From a virus: 64,000 nucleotides of DNA. The notes below the pieces were generated by a model that saw only the letters and a program-made list of their open reading frames with translations, ran no database searches and was not told the origin of the DNA. Location of the stretch: positions 1-64,000 of IMG/VR virus record IMGVR_UViG_3300047586_000081; one strand, given 5' to 3'. The position numbers and the translations under genes are program-made. Positions 8,689-16,001 of this stretch are shown here, piece by piece (position 1 is the stretch's first letter; the number at the start of each line of letters is the position of its first letter).

Positions 8689-9102
8689 ATGTACCAGACC
8701 TATCTCGCAATCGGAAACCTCGGGGCTGACCCCGAGATGCGCTACACCGCCGACGGCAAGGCGGTGACCAACTTCCGCATGGCTATCAACGAGGGCTACG
8801 GGGATCGCCAATCCACCTTCTGGGTGAACGTCGTGGCCTGGGAGAAGACCGCAGAGGCGGTCGCCGAGTACGTCAGGAAAGGCGGGCTCGTCATGATCCA
8901 GGGTCGCTGGCAAATGCGCACCTGGACCGACAAGGAAGGCAACGAGCGCCAGACCTATGAGGTCGTGGCCCACACGGTCAAGTTCCTCAGCAGACCCAAG
9001 CAGGCCGACGGCGACGAGGAAGAGCCTGCGCCGCGGACGCGACAGGAAGCCCCCGCGCGAGAGCGCGAGGAACGCGACGAACTCCAGAAGCTGCCGTTCT
9101 GA
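8689..9102 (+). CDS. ssb: single-stranded DNA-binding protein
   Basis: A 137-residue OB-fold protein. The N-terminal 105 residues show the SSB pattern: an initial Y-L-A-I-G-N-L-G-A-D-P-E-M-R-Y, then F-R-M-A-I, then F-W-V-N-V-V-A-W-E-K-T-A-E and a G-G-L-V-M-I-Q-G-R strand. A charged linker follows and the protein ends L-P-F, like the usual partner-binding tip (DDIPF). It protects ssDNA during replication and recombination. Genes for an annealing protein and nucleases lie downstream in the same arm. Confidence 0.93.
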   Translation: MYQTYLAIGNLGADPEMRYTADGKAVTNFRMAINEGYGDRQSTFWVNVVAWEKTAEAVAEYVRKGGLVMIQGRWQMRTWTDKEGNERQTYEVVAHTVKFLSRPKQADGDEEEPAPRTRQEAPAREREERDELQKLPF

Positions 9103-9473
9103 TGAGACTCTCAGCCGACGACATCTTCGGTGAGGACCAATTCGACAGCCGAGACGTAGATGCGGTCATTAAGGACCTAGAGTCCTACAACGACGAAGAC
9201 CTGGACGAAGAGGACAAAGCCAATCTCACAGACCTGCTGGCCTTCCGAGAAGAGGCCCGCATCTGGAGCACCGAGTGGGAGTACGGAATGTCCTTCATCA
9301 AGGACTCCTGCTTCGAGGACTACGCACAGGAGCTGGCCGAGGAACTTGGCGCCGTCGGACGGGACAACCAGTGGCCACTGGTCTACATCGATTGGGAGGC
9401 CGCCGCGCACGCCCTCCAGGAGGACTACAGTATGTTCGAGCTGCGCGGAGAGACGTACTGGGCGCGGTCGTGA
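9102..9473 (+). CDS. hypothetical protein, ArdA-like C-terminal pattern
   Basis: A 123-residue very acidic protein. The C-terminal half (S-F-I-K-D-S-C-F-E-D-Y-A-Q-E-L-A-E-E-L-G, then W-P-L-V-Y-I-D-W-E-A-A-A, D-Y-S-M-F and G-E-T-Y-W) matches a motif series common in phage proteins often annotated as antirestriction-like. ArdA proteins mimic DNA with acidic surfaces, and the composition here agrees. Its start overlaps the ssb stop by one base. Confidence 0.6.
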   Translation: MRLSADDIFGEDQFDSRDVDAVIKDLESYNDEDLDEEDKANLTDLLAFREEARIWSTEWEYGMSFIKDSCFEDYAQELAEELGAVGRDNQWPLVYIDWEAAAHALQEDYSMFELRGETYWARS

Positions 9474-9778
9474 TCCGCGTTGAGTTTCGCCTAACCATGC
9501 CAGTCACGAACTCGTGGAACGGCGGGTGGACAGGTGAGGACAAGAACCTCACCATCATCCGTAAACTGGACTATGACACCGTCATCGACATGCTCGGGAC
9601 GGAACGTCGCCGCTCTTGGTTCCATGTTTGGGATGACGGGTGGCTGGCCTGCGTAGAGGCGCGCGTTCTCAAGTCAGGCGAGCGCGCCAAGAAGTCGGAC
9701 GGCTTCTGTGGCTATGACTGGATGGTGGACAACATCATCTCGTTCGGAGCCACCACCAAGCCAGGAGACACCGCGTGA
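9470..9778 (+). CDS. hypothetical protein
   Basis: A 102-residue unknown protein from GTG 9470, which overlaps the previous stop. It is rich in Trp and Gly (NSWNGGWTGEDKN). No catalytic motif is evident. Its own stop overlaps the RadC-like gene's GTG. Confidence 0.6.
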   Translation: MIRVEFRLTMPVTNSWNGGWTGEDKNLTIIRKLDYDTVIDMLGTERRRSWFHVWDDGWLACVEARVLKSGERAKKSDGFCGYDWMVDNIISFGATTKPGDTA

Positions 9779-10251
9779 TTGAACGGTTCGTTGACATCCA
9801 CCTGGATGTTCGCAGGGAAGTCATGCTTCCCGCGGGTCGCCCGATTGGCGACATGCTGACAGACTGGGGCCTGACCGATGCGTTGCAGGAACAGCTGTGG
9901 GTCGTGGCCTACGATGGGCAGAAGCGCGTCATGACCGTGATGCAGACCGCGATGGGCGGGTACAACGAGATGATCGTCTCGGTCACGCCTACCATCGCCG
10001 CCGTCCTGATGGCGGGCGCACAGCGCTTCATCCTGGCTCACAACCACCCAAGCGGCAATGTCCAGCCCACAAACGAAGACCTCGACCTAACCGAGATCAT
10101 GCGCAAAGCATCCAACACGGTCGGCGTCTATCTGGAGGACCACGTCATCGTAGGGCCACCAGATCGGTTCCTGTCCTTGCGGGCCGCCAGGCTCTACGCC
10201 CCGCCAATCATCCCTGAGTCCGCGGCGGTGCGGGCACGAGGTGGAAGATGA
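9775..10251 (+). CDS. RadC-like JAB/MPN (JAMM) domain protein
   Basis: A 158-residue protein consisting essentially of the RadC (DUF2466) domain. The JAMM metal motif is intact: H89-N-H91-P-S-G and D102, separated from H91 by ten residues. It is followed by the usual E-D-H-V-I-V-G-P strand and an S-L-R segment. RadC proteins are found on mobile elements and are thought to be metal-dependent hydrolases; the substrate is unsettled. The helix-hairpin-helix N-terminus of full RadC is missing. Confidence 0.85.
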   Translation: MIERFVDIHLDVRREVMLPAGRPIGDMLTDWGLTDALQEQLWVVAYDGQKRVMTVMQTAMGGYNEMIVSVTPTIAAVLMAGAQRFILAHNHPSGNVQPTNEDLDLTEIMRKASNTVGVYLEDHVIVGPPDRFLSLRAARLYAPPIIPESAAVRARGGR

Positions 10252-10415
10252 ACGAGACCATCCTGCATCCCATAGGCGGCGGCATGCCCCGCTCACCCAA
10301 GAAGCTCCACGGACGCAAGTGGGTTCATGACCGCGACCGGCATGGGCTCACGTGGACACGCCGCAAAGCCACCAGTCGAACCTACTGTCCGGCTACCAAG
10401 CAAGGAACCCGGTAG
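10248..10415 (+). CDS. hypothetical basic small protein
   Basis: A 55-residue protein starting ATG 10248 inside the RadC-like stop codon. It is strongly basic (many Arg, Lys and His) and could bind nucleic acid. No family is recognised. Coupling to the upstream gene supports it despite its length. Confidence 0.5.
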   Translation: MNETILHPIGGGMPRSPKKLHGRKWVHDRDRHGLTWTRRKATSRTYCPATKQGTR

Positions 10416-10418
10416 GCG

Positions 10419-10655
10419 ATGGCGGCGGGGCAGGGGCGCATCTCCAAAGGCCGACTCGCGCACCACAACCACCCGGCCGGGGCACACATCGAGACCCGGT
10501 TCAGCCCGCTGGACGGGGGGGCTGTAGTCATGGGGTACAGAGCGCACAGAACGATAGGAGCGGGACATCGCCCCCGCTCCATCCCGCCCTCGCTGGCGGA
10601 GAAAGGATGGCTGCCGTGCGGGAGCGCACCTATGCTGAAGTCGCCGACAAAGTAG
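10419..10655 (+). CDS. doubtful small ORF in a hairpin-containing gap
   Basis: A 78-residue ATG frame lies in the gap between 10416 and 10607 and overlaps the next gene's start by about 50 bases. Part of it (H-H-N-H-P-A-G-A-H-I-E-T-R-F) looks protein-like, but the second half is basic and low in information and spans a perfect hairpin. It may be untranslated leader instead. Confidence 0.25.
   Translation: MAAGQGRISKGRLAHHNHPAGAHIETRFSPLDGGAVVMGYRAHRTIGAGHRPRSIPPSLAEKGWLPCGSAPMLKSPTK
10557..10580 (+). terminator. hairpin upstream of the next gene
   Basis: A perfect 8-bp stem GGAGCGGG / CCCGCTCC with an 8-base loop sits 26 bases before the ATG at 10607. There is no T-run, so it is either a weak terminator or a leader structure affecting translation. 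Confidence 0.4.
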
Positions 10656-11053
10656 GGGTCACCCTCTGCGAGAAGGCGTTCGGGTCCTGCGCGAAGCTCG
10701 ATCATGAGGTCGGGACCGCGACGGCCACATCCGGCCCGGTCGTGCATTGGCGGCGCAAGCGCATGACACGCCCCGGCCTGAGGCACTTCCTCATGCTCGT
10801 CGCCGAAGCAAGGTTCTACCGGTGTCGATGGGGGCCGCGCTGGCTGCTCATCTACCATCGAAATGTAACCGCATGCATGCTGGCGAAGGCGCTCAGGACG
10901 CGACTCGACCAGCGTCACCTATCGATCACGGATCGGGCGAAGGTGCGCTTCATGCTCGACCACCTCGACCCGCGAGACTTCTCTTCAGAAGCCTATCGGG
11001 ACATCCTGCCGCGAGTGCGGGGCTGGACCCAAAGGTTCCCCGCCCACCGGTAA
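10607..11053 (+). CDS. hypothetical basic protein
   Basis: A 148-residue Arg-rich protein starting ATG 10607 with a GAAAGG site directly before it. A YRCRWGPRWLLIYHRNVTA segment and several helices follow. No domain is recognised. The longer in-frame reading from 10352 runs through the hairpin and the upstream gene and is not preferred. Confidence 0.55.
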   Translation: MAAVRERTYAEVADKVGVTLCEKAFGSCAKLDHEVGTATATSGPVVHWRRKRMTRPGLRHFLMLVAEARFYRCRWGPRWLLIYHRNVTACMLAKALRTRLDQRHLSITDRAKVRFMLDHLDPRDFSSEAYRDILPRVRGWTQRFPAHR

Positions 11054-11086
11054 AACCGCTTGCTATTACCGCTTGCGTGTGGAGAT

Positions 11087-11096
11087 GTGGTACAAT
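11087..11096 (+). promoter_or_regulatory. candidate extended -10 promoter
   Basis: TGTGGTACAAT contains TG-G-TACAAT, a good extended -10 element, inside the 75-base gap before the Pro-Thr repeat gene. The flanks GTGTGGA...TCCACAC form an inverted repeat (about 11076-11103) around it, so a regulator or RNA hairpin could act here. A GGTACC follows at about 11121 next to the start codon. Confidence 0.45.
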
Positions 11097-11128
11097 CCAC
11101 ACGATAGAGATCCGCAGTTAGGTACCAC

Positions 11129-11695
11129 ATGATCCGAAAACGGTTCGCAGCTTTGGCGGCGGCCTTCGCGCTGCTCGCCTTCCTCATCCCGGCCGCAGCC
11201 GGACCAGTAGCAGCCTGCCCGACGCCAACACCTTCGCCGACGCCAGTCGTGACGCCTACGCCGACTCCCACGCCGACTCCCACGCCGACGCCTACGCCGA
11301 CGGTAGAGCCGACGCCAACGCCGACCCCGGAAGTAACGCCAACGCCGACCCCACCTGTGGAACCGACACCGACACCGACACCGGTAGAACCGACGCCGAC
11401 GCCAATCGTGACGCCGACGCCCACGCCAGTCGTGACGCCCACGCCAGAACCGACGCGTGGTCTCCCTGTCGAGACGCCAACCCCGACGCCAGGCTTCGCC
11501 TGCCCGCCAGGGACTGAACCAGGCAAGACCACAGCCGAGGGCTGTGTCTTCGTCACGATGCCGCCAACCTCGACCCTACCGTGGACCTCGACGGACAGCG
11601 GCAGCAACGGACTGCCCATTCCCCTTCTCCTGCTCGTCGTTGTGCTCGCAAGCGCGGCCTCTGCCGTCCTCCTGTTCAGCCGACGTAGGAGCTAA
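11129..11695 (+). CDS. secreted, membrane-anchored Pro-Thr repeat protein
   Basis: A 188-residue protein with the architecture of a cell-surface stalk. It has a basic N-terminus and an Ala/Leu-rich signal peptide (about residues 1-30, likely cleaved near A-G-P-V-A-A-C). Some 95 residues of Pro-Thr dipeptide repeats follow, then a short Cys-bearing globular part, a C-terminal membrane helix (about residues 163-183) and an R-R-R-S stop-transfer tail. Such stalks are common on high-GC bacterial envelopes and are often O-glycosylated. In a phage it may change the host surface or act in superinfection exclusion; that is inference. The DNA is a degenerate CCGACGCC-type tandem repeat. Confidence 0.75.
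   Translation: MIRKRFAALAAAFALLAFLIPAAAGPVAACPTPTPSPTPVVTPTPTPTPTPTPTPTPTVEPTPTPTPEVTPTPTPPVEPTPTPTPVEPTPTPIVTPTPTPVVTPTPEPTRGLPVETPTPTPGFACPPGTEPGKTTAEGCVFVTMPPTSTLPWTSTDSGSNGLPIPLLLLVVVLASAASAVLLFSRRRS
11230..11470 (+). repeat. degenerate Pro-Thr coding tandem repeat
   Basis: Units of 6 or 12 bases of the type ACGCCGACNCC encode alternating Pro and Thr over about 240 bases. The reverse strand reads as a Val-Gly repeat with no stop codons, which explains spurious long antisense frames here. Such repeats change length readily. Confidence 0.8.
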
Positions 11696-11697
11696 CA

Positions 11698-11946
11698 ATG
11701 TCCCGTCCTCCCCAGGACCAGCTCGGCCAGCGTCAGCTAGTCGTGGAGCTGCGCAACGCCATCGACGCCGCCCGCAAGGTGCGGCCGAAGGGCTGGTCCG
11801 GGGAGGATCTCGCGTGCATGGAGCGGGTTGAAATGCTCGTCATCGCCAACCCCCGCGCAGTCCGCAGCACGCACGTCAAGTACAATCTCGGACAGGAGCG
11901 CCTTGCGTGGCTCGCAGCGCTCATTACGCTGCGTCGCGCCGAATAG
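11698..11946 (+). CDS. hypothetical protein
   Basis: An 82-residue helical protein that follows the Pro-Thr gene by two bases. It is Arg- and Ala-rich with no signal peptide and no recognised family. It shares the upstream promoter region with the stalk gene. Confidence 0.6.
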   Translation: MSRPPQDQLGQRQLVVELRNAIDAARKVRPKGWSGEDLACMERVEMLVIANPRAVRSTHVKYNLGQERLAWLAALITLRRAE

Positions 11947-12186
11947 GCAGCGAACGCTATACCGCAGTGGTACAGCGAGTACAGTCGATGCCGGACCCGA
12001 CGCCGGTTGGCGCCAGGAGCGCCAAAGGTTTACCCGGCGCCGGTCCCGGCACCAAACCTTCAATCAGCATCCGAGAATGAAGGGTTAGTCAGGTGAGCCT
12101 AAGCGGCACGTACCGCTACGTTGGCTGGCTTCAAACGCAAGCACCGGTGAGAGCCCCGCGAACGGCCTGACCCAAGCAGGAGTCAC
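11947..12186 (+). ncRNA. structured intergenic region, candidate RNA or origin
   Basis: A 240-base stretch without a credible gene. In order: stem TTGGCGC/GCGCCAA (12007-12025); AAGGTTT/AAACCTT enclosing a CCGGCGCCGG palindrome (12025-12060); then a branched unit closed by GTCAGGT/GCCTGAC (12088-12094 with 12165-12171). The branched unit contains stems AGCGG/CCGCT (12102-12117) and GCTT/AAGC with a 7-base loop (12128-12142), plus a CCG/CGG arm (12144-12165). The last unit is cloverleaf-like but lacks tRNA signatures. It could be a noncoding RNA, a leader element for the gene at 12187, or an origin. Confidence 0.45.
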
Positions 12187-12432
12187 ATGGAAGAACTGAT
12201 CTACCCCGACGACATCGCCGCTGACTGGCTCGACGCGAGCTGGTTCGAGGATCTGGTTGTGATCGCGTACCAGGTGAGCGGCACCCTCGGCGTTACCGCG
12301 GAGGGCCGCTTGGTCATTTGCGGCCCTGGCGTAGACGCCATCGGCGTCCTGGCTGAGCAACACACCACCGAGGATCTCTATCCCTACCATCTCGTCGGCC
12401 TCGGCGTACACGTGCTGGGGATCGAGTTCTGA
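12187..12432 (+). CDS. hypothetical protein
   Basis: An 81-residue acidic protein from ATG 12187 with an AGGAG site at about 12178-12182. It is compact, alternates strands and helices, and carries no recognised motif. It lies directly after the structured intergenic region, which could regulate it. Confidence 0.65.
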   Translation: MEELIYPDDIAADWLDASWFEDLVVIAYQVSGTLGVTAEGRLVICGPGVDAIGVLAEQHTTEDLYPYHLVGLGVHVLGIEF

Positions 12433-12521
12433 TGGTTGACAAGAACAAGAAACCGCCCGTCAAAGGCGCCAAGGGTGGCAAGCAGATCAAAGGCACCGCA
12501 ACCCCAACGAAGCTAGGGTAG
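12432..12521 (+). CDS. small lysine-rich peptide
   Basis: A 29-residue peptide starting at ATG 12432 within the previous gene's TGA. Nearly a third of its residues are Lys. Small basic peptides coupled this way occur in phages, but nothing further can be said about its function. Confidence 0.4.
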   Translation: MVDKNKKPPVKGAKGGKQIKGTATPTKLG

Positions 12522-12525
12522 GAAC

Positions 12526-12738
12526 GTGACCACCGAACAGTACGCCAAGGTCTTCGCGGAATGGGATCGCCGCTGGCGCGAGAACCCAGAGTGGTTTACC
12601 AGCGAGGCCGTCCACCTGCTCAAGGAAACCCCGGACGAGTATGGGCCTCTGACCGCGGCCTACTTCGAGCTGCTCATCGCGCAGCTGTTTCCTGAGCTGC
12701 TCATAATCGCCATCTCGAAAAACCCCCCGGACGAGTAG
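12526..12738 (+). CDS. hypothetical protein
   Basis: A 70-residue helical protein with a GTG start at 12526 after an AGGAACG stretch. It contains W-R-E-N-P-E-W-F and a Leu-rich second helix. No family is recognised. Confidence 0.6.
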   Translation: MTTEQYAKVFAEWDRRWRENPEWFTSEAVHLLKETPDEYGPLTAAYFELLIAQLFPELLIIAISKNPPDE

Positions 12739-12740
12739 CC

Positions 12741-12965
12741 GTGCAGAGGCGGCTGGGCCGACCGCGCTGGTTCGATCTCATCATCGGCGGGCGCGAGTCA
12801 CAGTTCAGTCACCTTTTCGCCACCTCCGTGGAAGGCACCGACGGCACGCCGCACGTGCCGCTCTGCGGAATTGAGCCATATGATCACGGGGCCATGGTGC
12901 TCTTTGCCACGCCGGATGGCTTCAATGAGAGATGTCCCAAATGCCTGGAGGCCCAACGTGAGTAG
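12741..12965 (+). CDS. hypothetical protein with CPKC
   Basis: A 74-residue protein from GTG 12741. A Cys at about residue 42 (P-L-C-G-I-E) and a C-terminal C-P-K-C could form a zinc site. The pattern 'HV.LCG ... CPKCLEA' is common among tiny phage proteins of unknown role. Confidence 0.6.
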   Translation: MQRRLGRPRWFDLIIGGRESQFSHLFATSVEGTDGTPHVPLCGIEPYDHGAMVLFATPDGFNERCPKCLEAQRE

Positions 12966-13167
12966 ACAGTCTCGCCTCTGCTTCACCACCTTCGACGGTG
13001 GGATCGAGGCCCGCATCGGGCATGGCGCCGACTGCGCGTTCATCATGCTCCACGACCTCAAGAACAACGCGTACCTGGGAGCAGTCTTCACCGGCAAAGA
13101 GGCCGAGGCCCTTGGCCGCGCGCTGATCCGTCAAGCCCGTTACTTGCGGGAGCCCGTGCATGGCTGA
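12958..13167 (+). CDS. hypothetical protein
   Basis: A 69-residue protein from GTG 12958, which overlaps the previous gene by eight bases. Two strands followed by a helix (FTGKEAEALGRALIRQARY) make a compact fold. It resembles small proteins that precede recombination nucleases in phages, but the role is unknown. Confidence 0.6.
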   Translation: MSRQSRLCFTTFDGGIEARIGHGADCAFIMLHDLKNNAYLGAVFTGKEAEALGRALIRQARYLREPVHG

Positions 13168-13954
13168 ACCGGTCGCGCTCTCTGCCAGCTCCGTCAACAC
13201 CTATCTGCGATGTGGTTACCAGTGGTACCTGGCCTACGTCATGCAGATCAAGTCCCCGCCGTCCCTGAAGCAGGCCCGGGGCATCAGCGTGCACGCCGCC
13301 ATCGAAGTCAACATGACCCAGAAAAAGGAAAGCCAGCGCGACCTCCCTATACAAGACGTGCTGGACGCATACCGCACGTCCTTCGCTAAGACAGCAGAGG
13401 ATGTACCGGAACAGTCAAAGATCGGTGAGTTCACCGACAGCGGAGTTGCGCTGACGCGCAAGTACCAGGTCGAGGTCAGCCCCGGGATCCAGCCCATCTG
13501 GGTGGAGGAACCAGTCGCCTTCGATCTGGCCGTCGCACGCCCCGACGACAGCACCCTCATCATCCCCTGGACGGGGAGCGTGGACCTCGTGGACTCGTAC
13601 GGACGGGTCCGCGACACGAAAACCACCAGCCGCAAGCCCCACGGAGCCGATTACAAGCTGAATATGACGGGATACGCACTGGGCTACCGGCATTTTACCG
13701 GGCAAATTGAGGACGAGATCATCCTCGACTACCTCGTGGCCACCAAGAAGCCCTACTACTACCCCGTCAAGAGTGGCGGGCCAGTCCCCGGCGAAGACCT
13801 GCGGGCTTTCTCCGCAACGGCAGAGACCGTCATCAAAGGCATCACCGCCGGATCCTTCCCCCCGAATGGAGTGCAAAGCAATGCCTGCTCGTGGTGCGGC
13901 TACAGAAGCCGCTGCCCCTACGTCTCCCGAACCATCAGCCCCGAAGAAGAGTGA
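13160..13954 (+). CDS. PD-(D/E)XK nuclease, RecB/Cas4-like, with Cys cluster
   Basis: A 264-residue protein. The N-terminus S-A-S-S-V-N-T-Y-L-R-C-G-Y-Q-W is typical of PDDEXK_1 nucleases. A conserved His is at 45 and the catalytic strands read G-S-V-D142 and R-D152-T-K154. A Q/N-M-T-G-Y helix follows. Cys18 plus Cys243, 246 and 252 match the iron-sulphur arrangement of AddB and Cas4. It is probably a 5' exonuclease working with the annealing protein downstream, whose gene overlaps it. Confidence 0.85.
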   Translation: MAEPVALSASSVNTYLRCGYQWYLAYVMQIKSPPSLKQARGISVHAAIEVNMTQKKESQRDLPIQDVLDAYRTSFAKTAEDVPEQSKIGEFTDSGVALTRKYQVEVSPGIQPIWVEEPVAFDLAVARPDDSTLIIPWTGSVDLVDSYGRVRDTKTTSRKPHGADYKLNMTGYALGYRHFTGQIEDEIILDYLVATKKPYYYPVKSGGPVPGEDLRAFSATAETVIKGITAGSFPPNGVQSNACSWCGYRSRCPYVSRTISPEEE

Positions 13955-14717
13955 CCTGCCCAAGGGCCTGGCGGCGAAGATGGCCGCCATCATGGGTGGC
14001 ATCGGAGAGATCAAGCCCGAGGGTCGCAACCCTCACTTCAGTTACAGCTTCATCAAGGACACCCAGATCAGCGGCCTGTTCCGCGCCCGTTTCGCCCAAT
14101 ACGGGATCGTACTGATCCCCGATGTGATCGAAGAGTCCATCCGAGAACGCTCGACCAAGACCGGTACCAGCTACGTCACGGTGCTCAAGGTTCTGTTCAC
14201 CCTGGTGGACTCCGAGACCGGCGAGACACTGTCGGGCCACGGCATCGGCTACGGCGATGACCCAGCGGACAAGGGCGCCAACAAGGCGTTCACGGCTGCC
14301 GAGAAGTATTGGCTAATGAAGACCTTCCAGATCGGCGGCGAAGACGACGCAGAGTCGGACGCTGCCACCGACAAGCGCTACGCCGAGACGGACGAAGCCT
14401 CGCAAGGCCGGGCCGTGACGGTGCAGACCTCCTCGCTGACAAAGCCAGTGGGCAAAGGCGGACACCAGACCGTCGCCACGCAAGCCCAGGTGGTCGAGAT
14501 CGCGTCCGAGATGGCGCGTCTCAACCTCTCGTTCTCCGAGCTGAACTCGATCATCGAGGCCACAGTCGGACGCGGCGTCGAGCTGCCCGAGGACTCGGCC
14601 GACCAGCCCGCCGCCATGCGGTCCTTCATCAGCGCCCTGGAAGGAGCCGAGGCTGGCAAGATCATCGAGACCCTGAACAGCGTCGAGAGCAAGCTCTCCA
14701 GCGACGATGAGCAGTAA
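13881..14717 (+). CDS. ERF-family single-strand annealing protein
   Basis: A 278-residue protein. The core (I-K-P-E-G-R-N-P-H-F-S-Y-S-F-I-K-D, later T-G-E-T-L-S-G-H-G-I-G and D-K-G-A-N-K-A-F-T-A-A-E-K-Y-W-L-M-K-T-F) is the ERF signature. These proteins anneal complementary ssDNA in phage recombination. ATG 13881 is chosen because the family's first helix starts upstream of the next ATG (13980); this makes a 74-base overlap with the nuclease gene. The C-terminal 120 residues are a helical tail. Confidence 0.85.
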   Translation: MPARGAATEAAAPTSPEPSAPKKSDLPKGLAAKMAAIMGGIGEIKPEGRNPHFSYSFIKDTQISGLFRARFAQYGIVLIPDVIEESIRERSTKTGTSYVTVLKVLFTLVDSETGETLSGHGIGYGDDPADKGANKAFTAAEKYWLMKTFQIGGEDDAESDAATDKRYAETDEASQGRAVTVQTSSLTKPVGKGGHQTVATQAQVVEIASEMARLNLSFSELNSIIEATVGRGVELPEDSADQPAAMRSFISALEGAEAGKIIETLNSVESKLSSDDEQ

Positions 14718-14732
14718 GGTAGCTCATGCGCC

Positions 14733-15371
14733 ATGAACCTGAGTGACAACACCCGCCGAGGGCAGGTCTATCTCTACCTGCTGACCCACGTTGACCAGTG
14801 GATCGACGGGCCGGAACTTGCCAACGAAGAGGTTGGCGGCTCCGAGGGCCTGAAGCGCCTACGTGAGCTGCGCGCCGAAGGCGAGCGCCTGAGAACCTAT
14901 CGAGTCGAGTCGCGGCTACACCCCGACAAGACGCGGGACATCTGGCAATACCGCCTGGTACGCATCGCGCCGTCCGCAAAACACCCCCCTGAAGGTTCCG
15001 CAAACCGCCCCCCTGGCCGCGGGCAGGCCAGCTCCTTCCCAACCCAGGTGCGCCCGCTCTCCCAGGCCCTGACGCGCGACGCGGACGGCAACATCACCTA
15101 CACCCCGCCACCGGTCATCGGTCAGCTGGAGACGCCCGTAGAGGCACCACCCCAGCCGCCCGAGCGCCGGTTCGACTCTCTTCCAAAGCGCCTCATGTTC
15201 GGCGAGGCCGTCCTGTGCCCTCGCTGCAAAGGTAAGACCAAAGCGGTCAAGGAGTCCTTCCCACCGCTTCACCGAGACCCTGAGGCCGGGGCTCTCGTGC
15301 CGTGCGCGCGTTGTAGCGGCTGGGGCCTGGTCCCGAACGAGGGACCTATCGCCCCAGAAACGAACCCTTGA
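14733..15371 (+). CDS. winged-helix and zinc-ribbon protein
   Basis: A 212-residue protein with an N-terminal winged-helix-like domain (residues 5-70: R-R-G-Q-V-Y-L-Y-L, then L-K-R-L-R-E-L-R, then Y-R-V-E-S-R). A Pro-rich linker follows, then a C-terminal zinc site C-P-R-C-K-G-K and C-A-R-C-S-G-W-G like the DnaJ-type CxxCxGxG repeat. It is likely DNA binding, and a replication-initiator or loader role is possible from its position after the recombinase. That role is inference. Confidence 0.65.
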   Translation: MNLSDNTRRGQVYLYLLTHVDQWIDGPELANEEVGGSEGLKRLRELRAEGERLRTYRVESRLHPDKTRDIWQYRLVRIAPSAKHPPEGSANRPPGRGQASSFPTQVRPLSQALTRDADGNITYTPPPVIGQLETPVEAPPQPPERRFDSLPKRLMFGEAVLCPRCKGKTKAVKESFPPLHRDPEAGALVPCARCSGWGLVPNEGPIAPETNP

Positions 15372-15709
15372 TGCCACGCAAAGGATCCCTTTCATCCTGG
15401 CCCACGAAGGACCTTGCAGTCGTCGTGGCGGCAGCGCTAGAAGACCCTGACGCCTCCCACGTCTGTCTCATGCACGGTTGCGGCGGCGCGCTCCGCTTCA
15501 CCGAACACGGGTGGGGTCATCTCACCCACGTCAACTTCACGCACTACCCACAACCCATGGAGATCGAACGTGCAACGAACCATTTGGCTCATCGGCGCAC
15601 CGGACGCCCCAGGCACCGAGTGGGCGTTCTCAACCGAGGATCAAGCACTCTCCTACATCCGAGAGTGCGCAGAAATCAACTGGAAACAGAACGTCGAGGT
15701 AGCGGCTGA
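15371..15709 (+). CDS. hypothetical protein, C-terminus uncertain
   Basis: ATG 15371 overlaps the previous stop. The first 65 residues look genuine (V-C-L-M-H-G-C-G-G-A-L-R-F with nearby His residues, possibly metal binding). The last 45 are Arg-rich and are read out of frame through the next gene, which looks fully coding. Either the overlap is real or the frame was disrupted here. Confidence 0.45.
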   Translation: MPRKGSLSSWPTKDLAVVVAAALEDPDASHVCLMHGCGGALRFTEHGWGHLTHVNFTHYPQPMEIERATNHLAHRRTGRPRHRVGVLNRGSSTLLHPRVRRNQLETERRGSG

Positions 15710-16001
15710 ATACATGCGCCACCCCTGGGACGAGGCCGCGGCGCGCGAGCACGCGGCGCAGATGTTCGGCTCCGATATGACCGTCGTCATCGAGTCCTCG
15801 ATCCAGGCAGCACGCTCGATCTGGGAAAGCAAAAGCGAAGAGGCCAACTATCTGCTGACCCAGTCTCTTCCCGAGTGGATCGCGCGTCGGCTTGGAAGTC
15901 TGCCCGAGCCTCGCGAGGTCACCCTATTTCTGACATCGCCGCGGCCAGTATTCATCGGCGATCAGATCCGACCCGTAACTGAAGATGAGGTACAGGCATG
16001 A
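15570..16001 (+). CDS. hypothetical protein
   Basis: A 143-residue protein from GTG 15570. It begins with a strand (RTIWLIGAPDAPGTEWAFS) and continues as helices. It overlaps the preceding frame by 140 bases, and its stop overlaps the next ATG. No family is recognised. Confidence 0.65.
   Translation: MQRTIWLIGAPDAPGTEWAFSTEDQALSYIRECAEINWKQNVEVAAEYMRHPWDEAAAREHAAQMFGSDMTVVIESSIQAARSIWESKSEEANYLLTQSLPEWIARRLGSLPEPREVTLFLTSPRPVFIGDQIRPVTEDEVQA

Noticed and set aside
10993-11619. Long antisense frame rich in Val-Gly over the Pro-Thr gene
   Set aside because: It is a by-product of the repeat composition. The + strand frame has a signal peptide, membrane anchor and upstream promoter-like site.
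12088-12171. tRNA at the cloverleaf-like element
   Set aside because: The 7-bp closing stem is present, but there is no TTC-type T-loop, no proper anticodon loop (the loop reads CAAACGC) and the D-arm is too long.
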